Source: Dicaeum eximium
Lineage: Eukaryota > Chordata > Aves > Passeriformes > Dicaeidae
Assembly: GCA_013396995.1 (NCBI GenBank)
Contig: VWZP01009169.1
Coordinates: 1 to 64,000 of the forward strand
Direction of reading: 5' to 3'
DNA length: 64,000 nucleotides
Part shown: one piece after another, positions 1 to 13,300 of the stretch
How the letters are laid out: every line of letters begins with the position of its first letter
How positions within the stretch are numbered: the first letter of the stretch is position 1
The notes under the pieces: model-generated
Seen by the model: only the letters and a program-made list of their open reading frames with translations
What the model was told of the DNA's origin: nothing
The model's database searches: none
Made by a program: the position numbers and the translations under genes

Positions 1-1741
1 TTCGAACCGTCTCTTACAACCCTAAAGGACACAACTGATGCATCTAAACATTCTTGTTTCCCTAATGACATTGCCTGGAGCTGGAGACTCTTGGCAGACC
101 TGCCTGTGCATGGTCAGTTCTATCCATCATAGTGTGCTGATTGCCAGCTGCTCCCAGCTGTTTGAACTTTTCCTATATTTATGCAGTTCTTATTTTTATT
201 AGCACTGATCAATAACTTGCAGCATGCTTAGCTGTATGCCTCTCCATCCCGACACTGACAGCTGGTCAATGGTTTGGATTGGTTTTTGACAGCATCTTTG
301 TTCTGTCACCCTTCACCTCTGTGTTTAAAGGTCAGGCCAGGCAAAACTCAGTCCAGCAGCAGGAAAGGGACCACCATGTACAGGACATGAAGCAGCAGAC
401 AGAAAGTGCTCACATCAGCCTGGCTCACTGACTTCTCCAGTGCTTATTTCCTTCATCAGAAGACTTCACTGAGGGATCTGATCTCTACATACATGGATCT
501 TGTCACTTCTGAGACAATTTTGGGCTGTACTCCATAGAAGGAGGAAATCATCACTCAAGGGTGGAATTTCCTACCTTTAGCACCTCTTGGCCATGTAAGT
601 TATTCCTATACTATAACCTGTTTATGTAACCTTGTGGAAAATCAAGTGCCTGCAAAAGCTGTGACAGCCTGTCCTAAGAAATAGAAATACATTTATTAGA
701 GGGTGTGGATGACAACCCCGTTAGGTTGATGGCCATCACGGACAGATAACTAAATTTCCTGGTGAATTCAGCATCTCCCAGGGGCTGTGTGCTCTGCCCA
801 GAGCGTTTGCAAAGGCTCTCCTGGTCTGTCCGTGGCATCTGTTACTTGTTACATGAGTGATATAGGGGACAGATGAAGGTGACATATTGACTCCATGATT
901 CAGAAGGCATAAAATACATTTATTAATAAAAAATTACACATTTTGTAGAGAGCATAGTGAACCTAAGACCTGATTGATCTTTAGGAAACTTTTCTCGCAC
1001 TATTGGTCAAGAAGGGGACAACATCTACTTGTAAACAACTCTCACAACACCAGGTGCAGGGGATAAGATAATAATTGTTTTCATTCTTTTCTCTGAACTT
1101 TTCCAGGTCGAGCCTGGGAGAAGCTATGTCTCTCTGTTACCAGAGAGTGAGAATATCCGCAGTTACTGGCAAGCAGAGGCTGCCAGGATACCAGCTTAAC
1201 CTGTTCTAAGGTGGGCTGCTGACACCACAGGTGGTCGAGGCCTTCCTGCTCTTTGCTGTGCAATCCTGCCTTCTCCATGTCACCAGCTGTGCTGCAGCTG
1301 AAAGTTAGCATTACATAAAAAGCTGCTTCCTGGCCACCATGTGGGGACAAACAGGCTGGTTTTTTGAGAGCAGTGCTGATTTACATCAAGTGCCTCAAGA
1401 AGTTGCTCTGTTGAAGATGTTTGGAAGGTAGCATGCCATTGGGTTAGTAGCTGAGGCTCGCCTTAAGGCAAATTTTGGAGATGTCCAGCGAGGCTTTGTC
1501 TTCATGGTCACCCTGAAGCTCCTTAAACAGAAGTGAAGCAATTGCTTGTGGTAACCATTTGCCATTTTGTAAGCCATGAAAGCCAGAGGTACTTAGAATT
1601 GCCAGAAGTCATGAAGAGGATGATTATTCCACTCATGTCCTCAGTTGCCTTGAGGGTGTTTGTCCTTCCAGAGGAGAACATTATGTTACTGAATGCAAGT
1701 GTGTAGCAATAATGTGTTCTGGAGTTAGGCATTTCTGAGCT
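1..1741. other. Intergenic DNA, no gene recognised
   Basis: Mixed-composition sequence with only short open frames that lack family resemblance. No repeat recognised. Confidence 0.6.
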
Positions 1742-2326
1742 GCTCTTGCAGCCCTGAAAGCCAGCTGTATCCTGGACTGTATCAAAAGAAGAGCAGCCAG
1801 CAGGTTGAATTCTAATCTATTGTGCTCTTGTGACACCCCAGCTGCAGTGCTGCATCCAGCTCTGGGGTCCTCAGCAAAAGAAAGGCATGGATCTGTTGGA
1901 GTGAGCCTAAAGGAGGGCTACAAAGATGCTCAGAAGGCTGGAGCACCTCTGAGGGAGCTGGGGCTTTTCAGCCTGAAGAAGAAGAGGCTCTGGGCACATC
2001 TTATAGCAGCCTTCCAGTACCTAAAGGGAGCCTGCAAGAGAGCTGGAGGGGAACCTGTTGTGACAGGACAAGGAGTGATGACTTTATACGGAATGAGGAT
2101 AGATTTAGATTGGATATTAGGAAGGAATTATTCCCTATTCCCTGGAACAAGTTGCCCAGAGAGGTGGTAGATGCCCCATCCCTGAAAACATTCAAGGTCA
2201 TTCTGGATGGGGCTCTGAGCAACCTGATCTAATTGAAGATGCTCCTGCTCATTACAAGGGGATTGGATTAGATGATCTTTAGTAGTCCCTTCCAACCCAA
2301 GGTACTCTGTGATTCTGTGATTCTAG
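1742..2326 (+). mobile_element. CR1 LINE fragment, 5'-truncated
   Basis: It carries the end of the CR1 reverse-transcriptase frame (decayed) and the 3' UTR, with recognisable blocks such as GTTGCCCAGAG and CCTTCCAACCCAAGG, ending in the CR1-type 3' repeat (tgtgattctgtgattcta). Stops and frameshifts show an old dead copy. Confidence 0.93.
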
Positions 2327-3136
2327 GATGGTTTTTGGGGGGTAAATTGTTATTATGATGGCTGCAGAGATACTGTGCTGTAGTTTATGTCAGAGTAACC
2401 CTTGTAGGGTCAGGGCACGCACGAGGAGTGTGTGCAGCCTGCTTGTTGCCAAGGCAGTCAGCAACCATGTTCGTGCAATTGAATTTTTAAAAAAACGTTT
2501 TTTTCCCCCCAAGCATTAATGTTAATGCAAATTAACTTTCAACTGCATGACAGTTTTATTCTGGGTTATCTTTGCTGATTGTTTCTGTAGGTTGACTTTG
2601 CCTAACTTATTCCTAACTGCTGGTACAAACGATTTTTTCATCTGCAACACATAAGAGATTTTAATTCAATGTACTCCTCTGAAAGCCAAGGAAATAAGGG
2701 CAGGCTTCTAATAGCTTTATTTTTTTCTGCCATATCTTTTAATCTCTTTATGTTATTTAGGCACGTGATTCAAAAAGGAAGAGGGTTTTATATTTAAAAA
2801 GGCAGCTTTATATAAAACATAAGGGGTTTAATTGCAGCTATACTGTTGGATGTACAGCTAGATTTAAAATTTCCTGACTCACTAGTATAAATTGGACTAA
2901 AGGATGATTCTGACTAAAAATAGAGCAGTTTTCCTTAAATAATTTTTTTTTATACAATGTAAATTACTTCGTCTATAAAACATGTCTTAAATGTATTAGT
3001 GGCAAATACTAACAGATACTTAAGTTTTCTTGTATGTCACTGTAATCCACTTCAAGCAGATGATGGTACTATTTATTTCAGCATGTTTGGTCTTTTTTTC
3101 TTAATCTGCAGTTCTGTACATTGCAGAACTAGTTGG

Positions 3137-3200
3137 CTTTTGGGGGTTTTTGGGGGGGTTTTTTGGGGTTTGGTTTTTGGGTTTTTTTTGGTTTTTTTTG
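3137..3200 (+). repeat. G/T-rich low-complexity tract with G-quadruplex potential
   Basis: Runs of G5, G7 and G4 (3142-3168), then GG and GGG, are separated by T5 to T10 spacers. Four or more G3 runs can be drawn within 3142-3168. It lies in intergenic DNA. Confidence 0.85.
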
Positions 3201-5616
3201 AAACTGAAGACATTGGGAGATATAAACTGCTTCTGACACAAAAAAACCCCGTGACCTCGTAACCACAGGGTCATAGGCACAAGAGTGTGGAAGAGACTCC
3301 TTTCTTGCCTCAGAGCTACTTTCCTTTGGCCTTGTTTAATTCCTAACATGTTCATCTAACTTTACTTCAAAACTTCCCCTTCCATTTCACATCTTCATCT
3401 TTCAAAACACAGGAGCTGCCCTGAGGTTCCTCTCACGAAGAGTGTGGAGGGTGGTTATTATGAACTCTGCGCCTCGTGTTCCACGTCTGTCATATGAACG
3501 TGTCAGGCTTAATCGTCATTAATTCCTGAGGGAAAACTGAAGACTAGAGCTAATAAGGTATTTGTATGGTAATTGTTTCTTTTGGGATGTGGTTTCTGAG
3601 AATTCATAACAAACTGAAAAGAGTTGCACAAGTATGAAATTTATTTAGAAATAAGCTGTTTAAATAGCACAACAACATTAGAAAATTCATAGGGGAAAAA
3701 ATATATTGAAGTTTATTAAATGCTCAGGCACCCTCTCAGACATAAGAATTCCCTCAGCACAAGTCACTGGAAGCTGCAAGGGTATTCTGAGAAGGTATCG
3801 AGTGTGCTTCTCCTGTCCTTACACTTTTCCCTATATATCCAATACCAGATAAATTAAATTTTGCATGACTCACTGGTGCTCTTGCTTCCAATTTTTGCCA
3901 GTATTAGGCTAAAGCCCCGAGAGAGAAAGTGATGTAACACAGACAGTGACATCACTGAACTGAGGGGTAAGAGAGGAAAGAGATGGTGTGCCAGGAGCCA
4001 CTTTGGTGATGTGTTTTGCATGCAGTGTGCTGTTCAAGTGGATGTGTAATTAGCAGCCTGCAGGAAGAGAGGAGTCACATTCAAGGAGCAGAATGTATCA
4101 AAGTAGACACTCAAACCAGACAACTGGAGAGGATGTTCAGAAGCCATGCCATGTATCAAGTTAAAAAAATTATGATGTATCAGGTAGATCTCATTATATC
4201 TTGCTGAGGTTTTTTTCCTTTTATTTTTTCTCTTTAGCAGGTGGGGGAAGGCAAGGAGTTTGTGGGTTTTATTTCAGTTTGGTAATCAAGTTTAAAGTAT
4301 ATTTCACTGGCTTATCCCCACTCCACATTGTCTGGTGACATGACTGTCTGCTAGTACCCTGCCAGATGCAAGGTGTTTAATTCCACTGGAAGTTACAGTA
4401 TATTCCTGAGACAGCTGCCATCCAAGATACATGGAGAGGTTCAGAGAAGTCAGTGTATGTTGTTTCTTCATGCTACAAAGGCTGGTTTCAGGCAGGATCT
4501 CCTACACAAAATAACACACCTTTGGCAAGCGGTAAAGGACAAAAATTGCACATGGCTTCAGAAGGATCTCACAAGAAACAGGCAGTCTGCAAGGATGAGA
4601 TTTGAAAGTTCAAAGTCAAACACAATGTATTATTTCCAAACAGTTGTTCCAGATTTGCAGGCACCTTAGGTGTCCCGCTGTGGTGTCCAGATTCTCTGGC
4701 AAGAATTCAGGGTTTTTCTTGTTCGTGACAGGAATGACTTCATGTCTTGCACACTGAGAGTGTTAATTTAGCATATAAATATTTCTCTACCTGGTGTGGT
4801 TTCTGCTGCTTTCTGAGAAGCAGCAGAGATTAAAAATACCACGTATCTTGTTGCTTGGTGTTTTTGGATCCAATGTTTTTGCTCTTTTCCTGATGCCTCA
4901 CTGTGACCTGGCTGAAGGCTGAGTCAGTCTGTTGATGACTGGCTACCGAGGGCTACAACCTTCTGTCGTATTTTGATTTTGGAGGATCCTGGTTTCCTGC
5001 CTAAAGCATTGGGTGCTGGGCACAAGTCATTAACTCTAGAGAGCACCTGATGCAAGACAGCCATCAGAATTTGGTGGGAGGGGGAGAGTGTGTATAGTGC
5101 AGAAGCTGAGCTCTGAGGTTTTGGAAAGTAGTAGAACAACTGGAGCTCTTTGAGTTGCTGGGGAAACTGCTCCCAGGTGGATGTGGCAGGTGTGTGTGTG
5201 CTCTCTGCACTCAGCTGTTGCCATCCCCCTCCATGTGCCAAGCCTGCTGCTGGGGAAGCCTTCCGGAGTCTCCCTAGGGTAGGGCCCTGTGCTGATGCCC
5301 TTACCAGTGAGACAACCAGCTCCTCCCTAAACTGAGCTTCAGACCTCCTGAGCACGGGCATCTGTTCAGGGGCCACTGAATTATGCGGAAGGGTTTTTTC
5401 CTTTATACTGGTGGTTTTATTTTCCCATACGTTTTCCTGTGCTGATAGTTCTGTTTTCCCAGCATGTCTGAATTGTGCCTTCTCAGTACCTCTGCAGGAA
5501 CAAGAGCAGAAGCTAAACACGTACTTAATTGCCTCACTTACAAACTGTTTAAAATTCTTAGATAATTGATGTCTGATAGATTGGTTTTTCTCCTCTGCTC
5601 AAGCTAAATTAGGCTA

Positions 5617-5640
5617 TCACCAGCCGGAGGTGGCTGGTGA
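5617..5640. repeat. Perfect 9-bp inverted repeat (hairpin)
   Basis: TCACCAGCC and GGCTGGTGA flank a 6-base loop (ggaggt). GC-rich stem in intergenic DNA, no poly-T follows. Function unknown. Confidence 0.7.
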
Positions 5641-8600
5641 GTTATTCTTTCAGTCCTGGGGAAATCTGTGTTGGCAGAATATTCAACAACAACCATCACC
5701 AAATCCTGTGCTTCAGAAAGGGGCCATTTCTCAGGTGAGGAAGAGAAAGGAGGGCTTATTGTGACGAATCGTCCTTCAGAGCATTAACTTGGGCTTCTGA
5801 CAGTGTAATTCTGAATAATGGTGTTGGTTCCTCCTGATTCTCATCTCATTCTTGTGCTTGGGAGCAGTAAGTGCATTCCCCTAGTTTATGGTTTCCTTTT
5901 TACATTTATTTGCCTTTAAACTCATCCCTCAAGATGATCATTGCAATACAGCAGTTTGTCTTAAATACCCCATCTTTTTCAAATGCTTGTCATGAATACT
6001 AAAAAACGAATGCTGTTCAAAGTTCTGGATTTTTTTCGCAACTTAACCACAGTCAAATCTCAGATTTTGAATATATTAGAGATCTCTTTAAAATCTTATC
6101 TATGACTGACATAATTATCTGCTCAGACATGTTGTGGCAAAAGACCAGTCACTTAGAAGAATCTCAGGCATTATGCTCTTATTTTTTAGTTAAATCATGG
6201 GATGGTCCCCAGACCCTCACCATTTCATTTATTAGGTCTTTTTCCAAAAAAGTGCAGAGCTGTTGTGCATTCAGAGGAGTAGAATTTAAGCACTTGTTTT
6301 ATTTAAGCCTCAGTAACCACCAGCTCCTTAGTAACTAGGGGTGTGTCTGCTAAGAACAATCTGTCACCTGTCACTAGGCTTTTAAGTGACTGATTTCACA
6401 TCCAGAGGTAAGACAGATAATTGACAAAATCGTGCAGACTTCAGCTGAGGAAAGTGCTAATTTTTTTATATTATCTGCAAAAGTGCTGCTTTTTAAGTTA
6501 ATTTCATATTCACTCTGTAGTTACAAAGAATGGCATGTGGATTGATTGTAGGTTATTTGTAAAGCTCTGTCAGATACAAATAGTCCAGTCTGCAGATTTA
6601 TATGTGTTGGTTAAATGTAATTTTTTCATAATTAAACTAGCTAAGTTTCTGAAAAATGTCCAGAATCCCTTTTAACACACATTCACTGATATTTTAGCAA
6701 GACACTAACCTCCCAAAGTCTTAAAGCCTACTGATAATTTCAAATTTATTAAGTTTGTTAGTATAATTTTTGGGGAAAAAACAAGTTGTAGAGAAACTTG
6801 AAAACAGCTCTGTAGGCAACAGCCACAGATGGAAAATTTGATAAAGGTCAGAGAGGTCAGAGGTGAAGCTGGTGGCTTCTACCCTGAAGGGTTTACAGGA
6901 ACCCTCTCAGCAAGGAAACTTCCTCCTGCTCCTGCATGATTAATACCTTTCTGTTTCTGCCCCAGTTACTGACCAAGTAACTTCCAACTGGGGGGAAAAT
7001 TCTGCTAATCCTGCAAGTGAAGTTCTCACACACATATTGACCTCAGACAGAGAAACCAAATGCATGAGTCAGTAAAAAAAAAACAAAAACAAAAAAACCC
7101 CAAAATCAAACCTGTACTGTTTTACCACTGACCAGGATACACAGATTTCATATATGTCATTTGCTGGACTCACCTGGAGCAGTTCTGGGTGTGTATGTGC
7201 TAGCCCTGGTTTCTTCTCCCAGTGCAGAGGGTGCTGGAGCCTCAGTGCTGTGGCACAGCAGCGGCACGGCAGCACCGGGGAGCTGAAGGAACACCTTGGA
7301 TTGCGAGACAGAGCTGCAGAGGAAATGTTCAGTGACACTATCAGAAGGCCCCTCTGTTGTGATCTGAGATAGAGTTCAGTTATCACTGTGTGATCAAATT
7401 CCATTTGTCAGATTCTCAGATAACAATTTGCACAGGGCTGGTGGGTGATTTTCCTGTACTTTGTGTGCTGCTATGGGAAAGGGACACTGGGAACCAACTT
7501 TGAAACTTACAGTCTCCACTCCTGTCACAGCTGTGGGTCAGGCAAATTCTAGACTGGTTTGAAAGTTGATGTCTTTGGCTGAATAAAGAGGGCCCAGTTG
7601 AACAATCTGGTAGTCAGATGTGAGCATTCATTCCCTGATCTGAGAATTTGACTGTCTTAGGGGCAGCCTGAGGCTTTGAGAGCAGAGGGAGGTTTGGACT
7701 GGCATCCCTGAGCTGGCAGGGTTGCTGTCTCTGCTGGGATGAGTCACCCAGGGTACTGAGCTGAAATGACTGTGTGCTGCTGTTCTCCACCTTCTATCAC
7801 ACTGCTGTCCAAGGCTGTTTTGTTAGAACAGAAAAGGAGCTAAAACTGACAACACAACTCTATAAATTACATTTTAAGACAGAATAAGATTTTGAAAACA
7901 AATCTATCCTTTAGTCGCTAGGTTCTTAAAAGGCAGACAGTCTTTACGGTTTCTTTGAGTCCCTCTCTTCTGTCCAGGCTCTTGCCTTGTCTTCTGAACA
8001 TTGCCTTATCTTCTCACCAAGCTTCCTCCTGAGTCTTAGACAGATACAGAATCTGGCTCCTCTGGTTGCTCTGTGGGACCTATGGGACCCATCTCCTGAC
8101 AGTTCTTGCCCCAACCACTTAGGCAAAACCCTGGCTCTGTGCTTTTTCTAGAAGCTCCTGAGTGCTAAGCCATGGCTGGACCAGCTGGAGCACAAAGCCA
8201 AGCATTTGCAAACTCATCAGGAAAACTACTGAGCTGTTCTCTCAGGGAATGCTGCCCACGTGGGTGAGAGGTGTTCAGAGGAGGTGGAATGCTTTGAGAT
8301 AAATTGCTCATCCAGGAAGAAAGGCAGTAGGTTGGAAAGCTGATTCTCTCACATCAGCCTCTACCCTCTCTGGCAAGGCTCCAAGGAACATCTGAGACTT
8401 TTCTGACATGAGCTGGGAGGAAGGTTCTGAAGCAAATCTGGGAAAGGCTACATGATGGCAAGCTTACTTAATCCTGAAAACTGTCCATGGCCAAACAAGC
8501 TCAGGTATGAGTGTTTTGTTACTCCCATGACAGATTTAAATCAGCTGGAAAAGCACCTTATGTACTGAATCAACAGGCACCCAATGCCAGTGTGTTGGTA

Positions 8601-10306
8601 ACTGAATCATGCCCTGCCTGTCCAGCAGCTTGAGTCCAAAGAACCCAAGCAGAGCTCTCCTCTCTGTACAATAAATCACTGCCTTATATAGATCACATAA
8701 TGCATTATTCTTTTGCTGTCCTCTTCTATGGAGTGACCATTATGTTCTTTTAAACACTTTATTGATTGGCTAAACTTACATGTAAAAGCAGGTGTCTGGC
8801 AAATCATGTGTCTGTTCATGCTGTGTATCTTCAACACTGCAGTTACAGGCATCTGTGAGCTACACACTTCTTCCATAAAACACCAGATCTGTCATCTGTG
8901 GGGCTTTGTTCCTCCTCTGATGGACTATAGACCATCAAGTTCTAAATTAAGAGGTATCTGATTGCTTATTAGTTGTACTGTAAAGTTCTTTATGATTTCA
9001 GTAGTTAGTATTTATACTCCCCAGGCCTGCCCCAGGCTGGTGTAGAAGCACTTCAACATTGCATAAAGAGATTAAACACTCCACAACAGAGTATGCATTG
9101 CTCCCAGGATTTCTAGTTTTACATCCTCAAGTTTTGTAGAGCCTTGGTGAGGGAGTCTCTCCATAAATTGGGTCATGGGTAACCTGGTGTATTCATTTTG
9201 AGTGGATTTCACAGCAGAGATGCAGAGAAACATTCACAGGAAGATACCAGGATCATGTAGCTCTCACTGCACCAAGAACTTTTCAACCACAAACACTTGT
9301 TAGTGCTATGATCAACTGTCATTTGTAGGACTTAGAAAAAAAGTTTGATGTCTGATTTGGCTGCCTTCAGCATTTCTGTGTTATTGACAACATTTTTGTA
9401 AAATGTTGGATCAACTTCTAGAAACATCAAAATTCATGCTAGAAATTAATTCCACCCTACTGGCATCTGCTTCCAGATTTCTATGTGATTTGCCTGATTA
9501 TTACCCAAGGCTGTTTTCTGCTGAAGGTATTACCTGCAGGTGCAAGCACTGCATTAAGCTGAACAAGCAGAGGGCTCTACACATGTGTCATATCTCCTTC
9601 CTTGGGAGATGTGAGTCACTGCTGTGGTGGGCACACCACTGCTCCTGATCATCGACCACAGGCCTCCACCACACTGCCTAACCTGGGCTATGGAGTTTCT
9701 CTTGTTAGGTTAAATACTTCTTTATACTTTCATGGACTCCTTCCAAATGAAACTCAATTGGGTAATTAATAATATGGAGGGAGAGTTAAGCTTTTTAAGT
9801 TCTGCATGCTTTTGTGCCAATTATTCCATCAAAGACTGGCTCGCTTTGTTGCTACAGAGCTTCTAAGTGAGGCATGACCTTGGTTTATTAAATAATACTT
9901 GTACTTCTGAGAGAACTTATGTAAGAGTAGGCCTATCCAACAAGACTGATGTTTGACCACTTGGTGTATGAAAGTAAACACTGAATAAAGAGTGCCCTGC
10001 TCAGTACCTGGGTAAGAGGGGCAGGCAGCCTCACAGTGGCTGCACTTGTCTCTAAGCCACCATTGCTGCCTTTACTATTTCCACTCAAGGTGCTGCAGCA
10101 CAGTCTTCTTGCAGCCTCTTGGATATCTCACTACATGCTCAACACATTGCTGGTGCATCTGCTGGCTCCATGCTGGCCTGGACTTTGCAGGACAAACAAT
10201 AAATTTCTGCCCCCAGAGATGGCAACAGCATGGCCTCTTGTGCCGGTGTGAGCTGTACCCACCAGTAAGGAGCTAATGGGATCTGAAGTCTGCTCCTTCC
10301 TTTTCC

Positions 10307-10327
10307 ACCTCCTCCTCCTCCTCCTCT
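10307..10327 (+). repeat. (CCT)n microsatellite
   Basis: Six uninterrupted CCT units followed by CT-rich sequence. Confidence 0.85.
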
Positions 10328-13300
10328 CCTTCTGCCCTGGCTGGGGTTTGGGGCTGCACAGGCTCTCAGTGACACAGGGCAGGTGGCACAGGCTGTCTAG
10401 GAGTACCTGCAACTTCTCTGAAACTGCCTTCACACCACACACAGGGCAATACAGTGATGGGTGTCTCTGTTCCCGTTAGAGCAAAGCAAATCCGCTAGCT
10501 TTAAATCTCGGTAGTAATTTTCATAACATCATTTCTGCAGCAGCCAGTTTCCATGGAAACCAAGAAACGACTGGCAGTATGCATAGGAAAGAAGACAGCT
10601 GACCTGATTGTCCTTCCCTGGCCCCTGTGGATGGGCTTCCCTCAGTCTGCACATGCACATCCTTTGCTCATTGCTGTGGGATGGACAAGCCCAGACTCAA
10701 AGGCTCCAGCTCATTCCACTGGCAGCAGCCTGAGTGCAGTGTCTCTCCTGGCTGCTGCACATCCTCCTCATCCCACCTCATCCTGCCTCTCAGGGCAGCT
10801 GCACCCAGGGGAGGAAGGCAGAGGGCGGAAGGGTCTGTAGATGTTTCCACCCCCCTTCCCACCCCTGTATCATTCCCAGGCCTCAGCAGTGATGGAAGGA
10901 CTTTTGGTTAGCTTTGAAGTTGCATGTGTCCCTTTCTTCTTGACCCCCCAGCCCACTTATTTCATACTTTGTTCACTTATTTATTGCACTGCTGCTAGAA
11001 CACTCCAATGGGTCAACTTGTTGAAGATGTATATTTATAATAAATCCCTATATGCACTGCATTAAATTTACAAATATTCTTGGAATTCTTCCTAACTACT
11101 ACCAGAAATATCTGCTCTCCAGGTAAAGGTTCTGTTCCCTGTGGCATTCCTTAAGAAGCCACAAACCTATGTCACAGTCTTCAAGACCTAGCAGTTTTGT
11201 CAGTGTGTTTGTGCAGAGAGAAGGGACTTGTCTGATCCAGGCTCAGCTGCAACTTTTGGTTGCATTTCTTTGAACTGCATTCTCAGTAAACCTCCTCAGA
11301 TGATAAGGAAGAAGTATACATCAGCTCATGACGCAGTCAGGGAAGAGTGTCATGACCAATAGCTGGTCTGCAGGTAAAAAGCTGATCCTCAGAGACCATT
11401 TAGGAAGTTGAACATCTGCAGGGGACAGACTGAGGGAGAAAAAGTTGACTCTCAGGAGCCGACTGCTCTGGAAGTACTGTACAGATAGGTCATGCCACAG
11501 GCCAGGACCAGGAAGATGTGTAGTCAAGCTCTGAACAGATTCCATTTTGTACTTAGTTTGATTCTGCAGTATTAGTTTATTATCAATAAATAATGACATG
11601 TTGGTTTATTTAGTACAAAAGCCCTTTTTTCTTTCTCATTTGGAGACAGCAATATTAGCACCAATCAATACACCTTTGAAGCTCAGTGCCAGCTGGAGAG
11701 GTGCTAGAATCTCCCTGTCTGTCTGAAGGATGCATTGCAGGTTCCCATGCCATGCTCATCCCTACTCTCCAAAAGCATGGGCTGAGCATGGCATCCCTGG
11801 GTGCATGTCATGGTGTGGCATTTCACTGTGCAGGGAGCCATGGGCAGAGGCAGTGCTCTAGGCCATGGAGTCTGTCTTTCCTTTAAACCTTTTCAAATGC
11901 ACAGAAGCCACGAGGCTCCTGGAAGGCAAAGCAGCCTAAAGAAAGCAATTGCGGAGATGAGAGCATCCACAAAAGCCAGACACTCCCTAAGGTGTTTCTC
12001 TGTCCTCGACTACAGTGTGCTGGAGGGAAGAGCAAGCCTGGACAGCCTCCACAGTGCTTTTACTAAACTTTCCAAGTCTCTCTGACATAAAAAATAATTG
12101 ACCTTTGGAGCTGCATTTGAGCCAGCTACACTGCCATTAGCTCTTGCTAGTCCTCCAGTTCCTGTTTGCTTAATGGCATGTGAATTAATTTGTTGGAAGC
12201 TGACACTTCACTGCAGGATTAGTTAGTGACACTAACACTGGGCTGGTGCATGAAATTCAAGATGCAGAGCACCTTTTTGTGGTAAAAAAAACCAAAACAA
12301 AGGAGGTGAATGCCAATGCTTTTGGAAATCTTCATTTTTAGGATGCTATGACTGAGTAATGAATAAGCTGAAGTACAGAAGAAAAATAAACCGAATTCCA
12401 GCTATTTAAAGGCTCAGCAATTCCTTCCAGGCAAAAAACAAGCAGCTATTGTGTGCTGGCACTGGGAGGGCTGGGGGAAGGCAGCGTTTCCCACAGGCAA
12501 ATTGGGAATGGGAAAACCAGGACAAAACCCGCAAGCCTCTGCAGCCTGAGTAGGGAACACAAGACATTTTCTGTTCAACATGATTTGTGTTGTCATTAGG
12601 TGGGTTTAATAAGGCTTTATACTTATTCTGGGAGGAAAGCCCTGGCTCTGCTTGAGCTAACAGTAAAGACCATTCCGACTTGGGAAACATGAGGGAGCGT
12701 TTGCCACGTCACTCAGGCACTCACTGGGAACAGAAGGTCTCCTCTGCCCCCATCCCATCCTGGTGAGGGAGTCTGGACATGTTTCACTGGAGCCTGATAA
12801 AAGCCTGTCTGTGCCCTGTTTGGCCAGGGGCTGTCTCATTCACATCACTTGTCTCACTGTGAAGGAGGACCCATATTGACCATCAGCCACGCTAGGACCA
12901 GAGCAGAGCCTCATAAGGGTGCATTTGAAAATCCCCACACTTCTATCCCACAGCTGCCTGGGGCAGCAGACAGGGCTGGCATCATGGATGTGGGAAAGGC
13001 TTCTCTCATCCACGATGGCTTGTACCCCTTCCTGACTCTCCTCCCAGGCTGTCACGAGCTCCAGCAGGAACAGTTCAGCAACACGGTCCTGGCTTCCTGA
13101 AGTTCTGTACCTGGGTGCCTTGTTTCAGGCTGTGTAAAGGTGAAATGGGATACAGAGATAAAATCAGCTCCCTAAAAGAAATCATGCGTTAAAGCCCACG
13201 AACAACAGCTCCTGCAGGGCACACATGAAGCCCTCCCTTCACCTTCACTTTGTTCAGGATACACTATCAGTGATCTCTCTCCTTTCACACAAACACATGG

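Noticed and set aside
3137..3200. TTTTGGGG-like telomere repeat
   Set aside because: Irregular run lengths, and vertebrate telomeres use TTAGGG; only low-complexity DNA.
5617..5640. Intrinsic terminator or small structured RNA
   Set aside because: No T-run follows, the context is a vertebrate intergenic region, and a 9-bp stem is common by chance.
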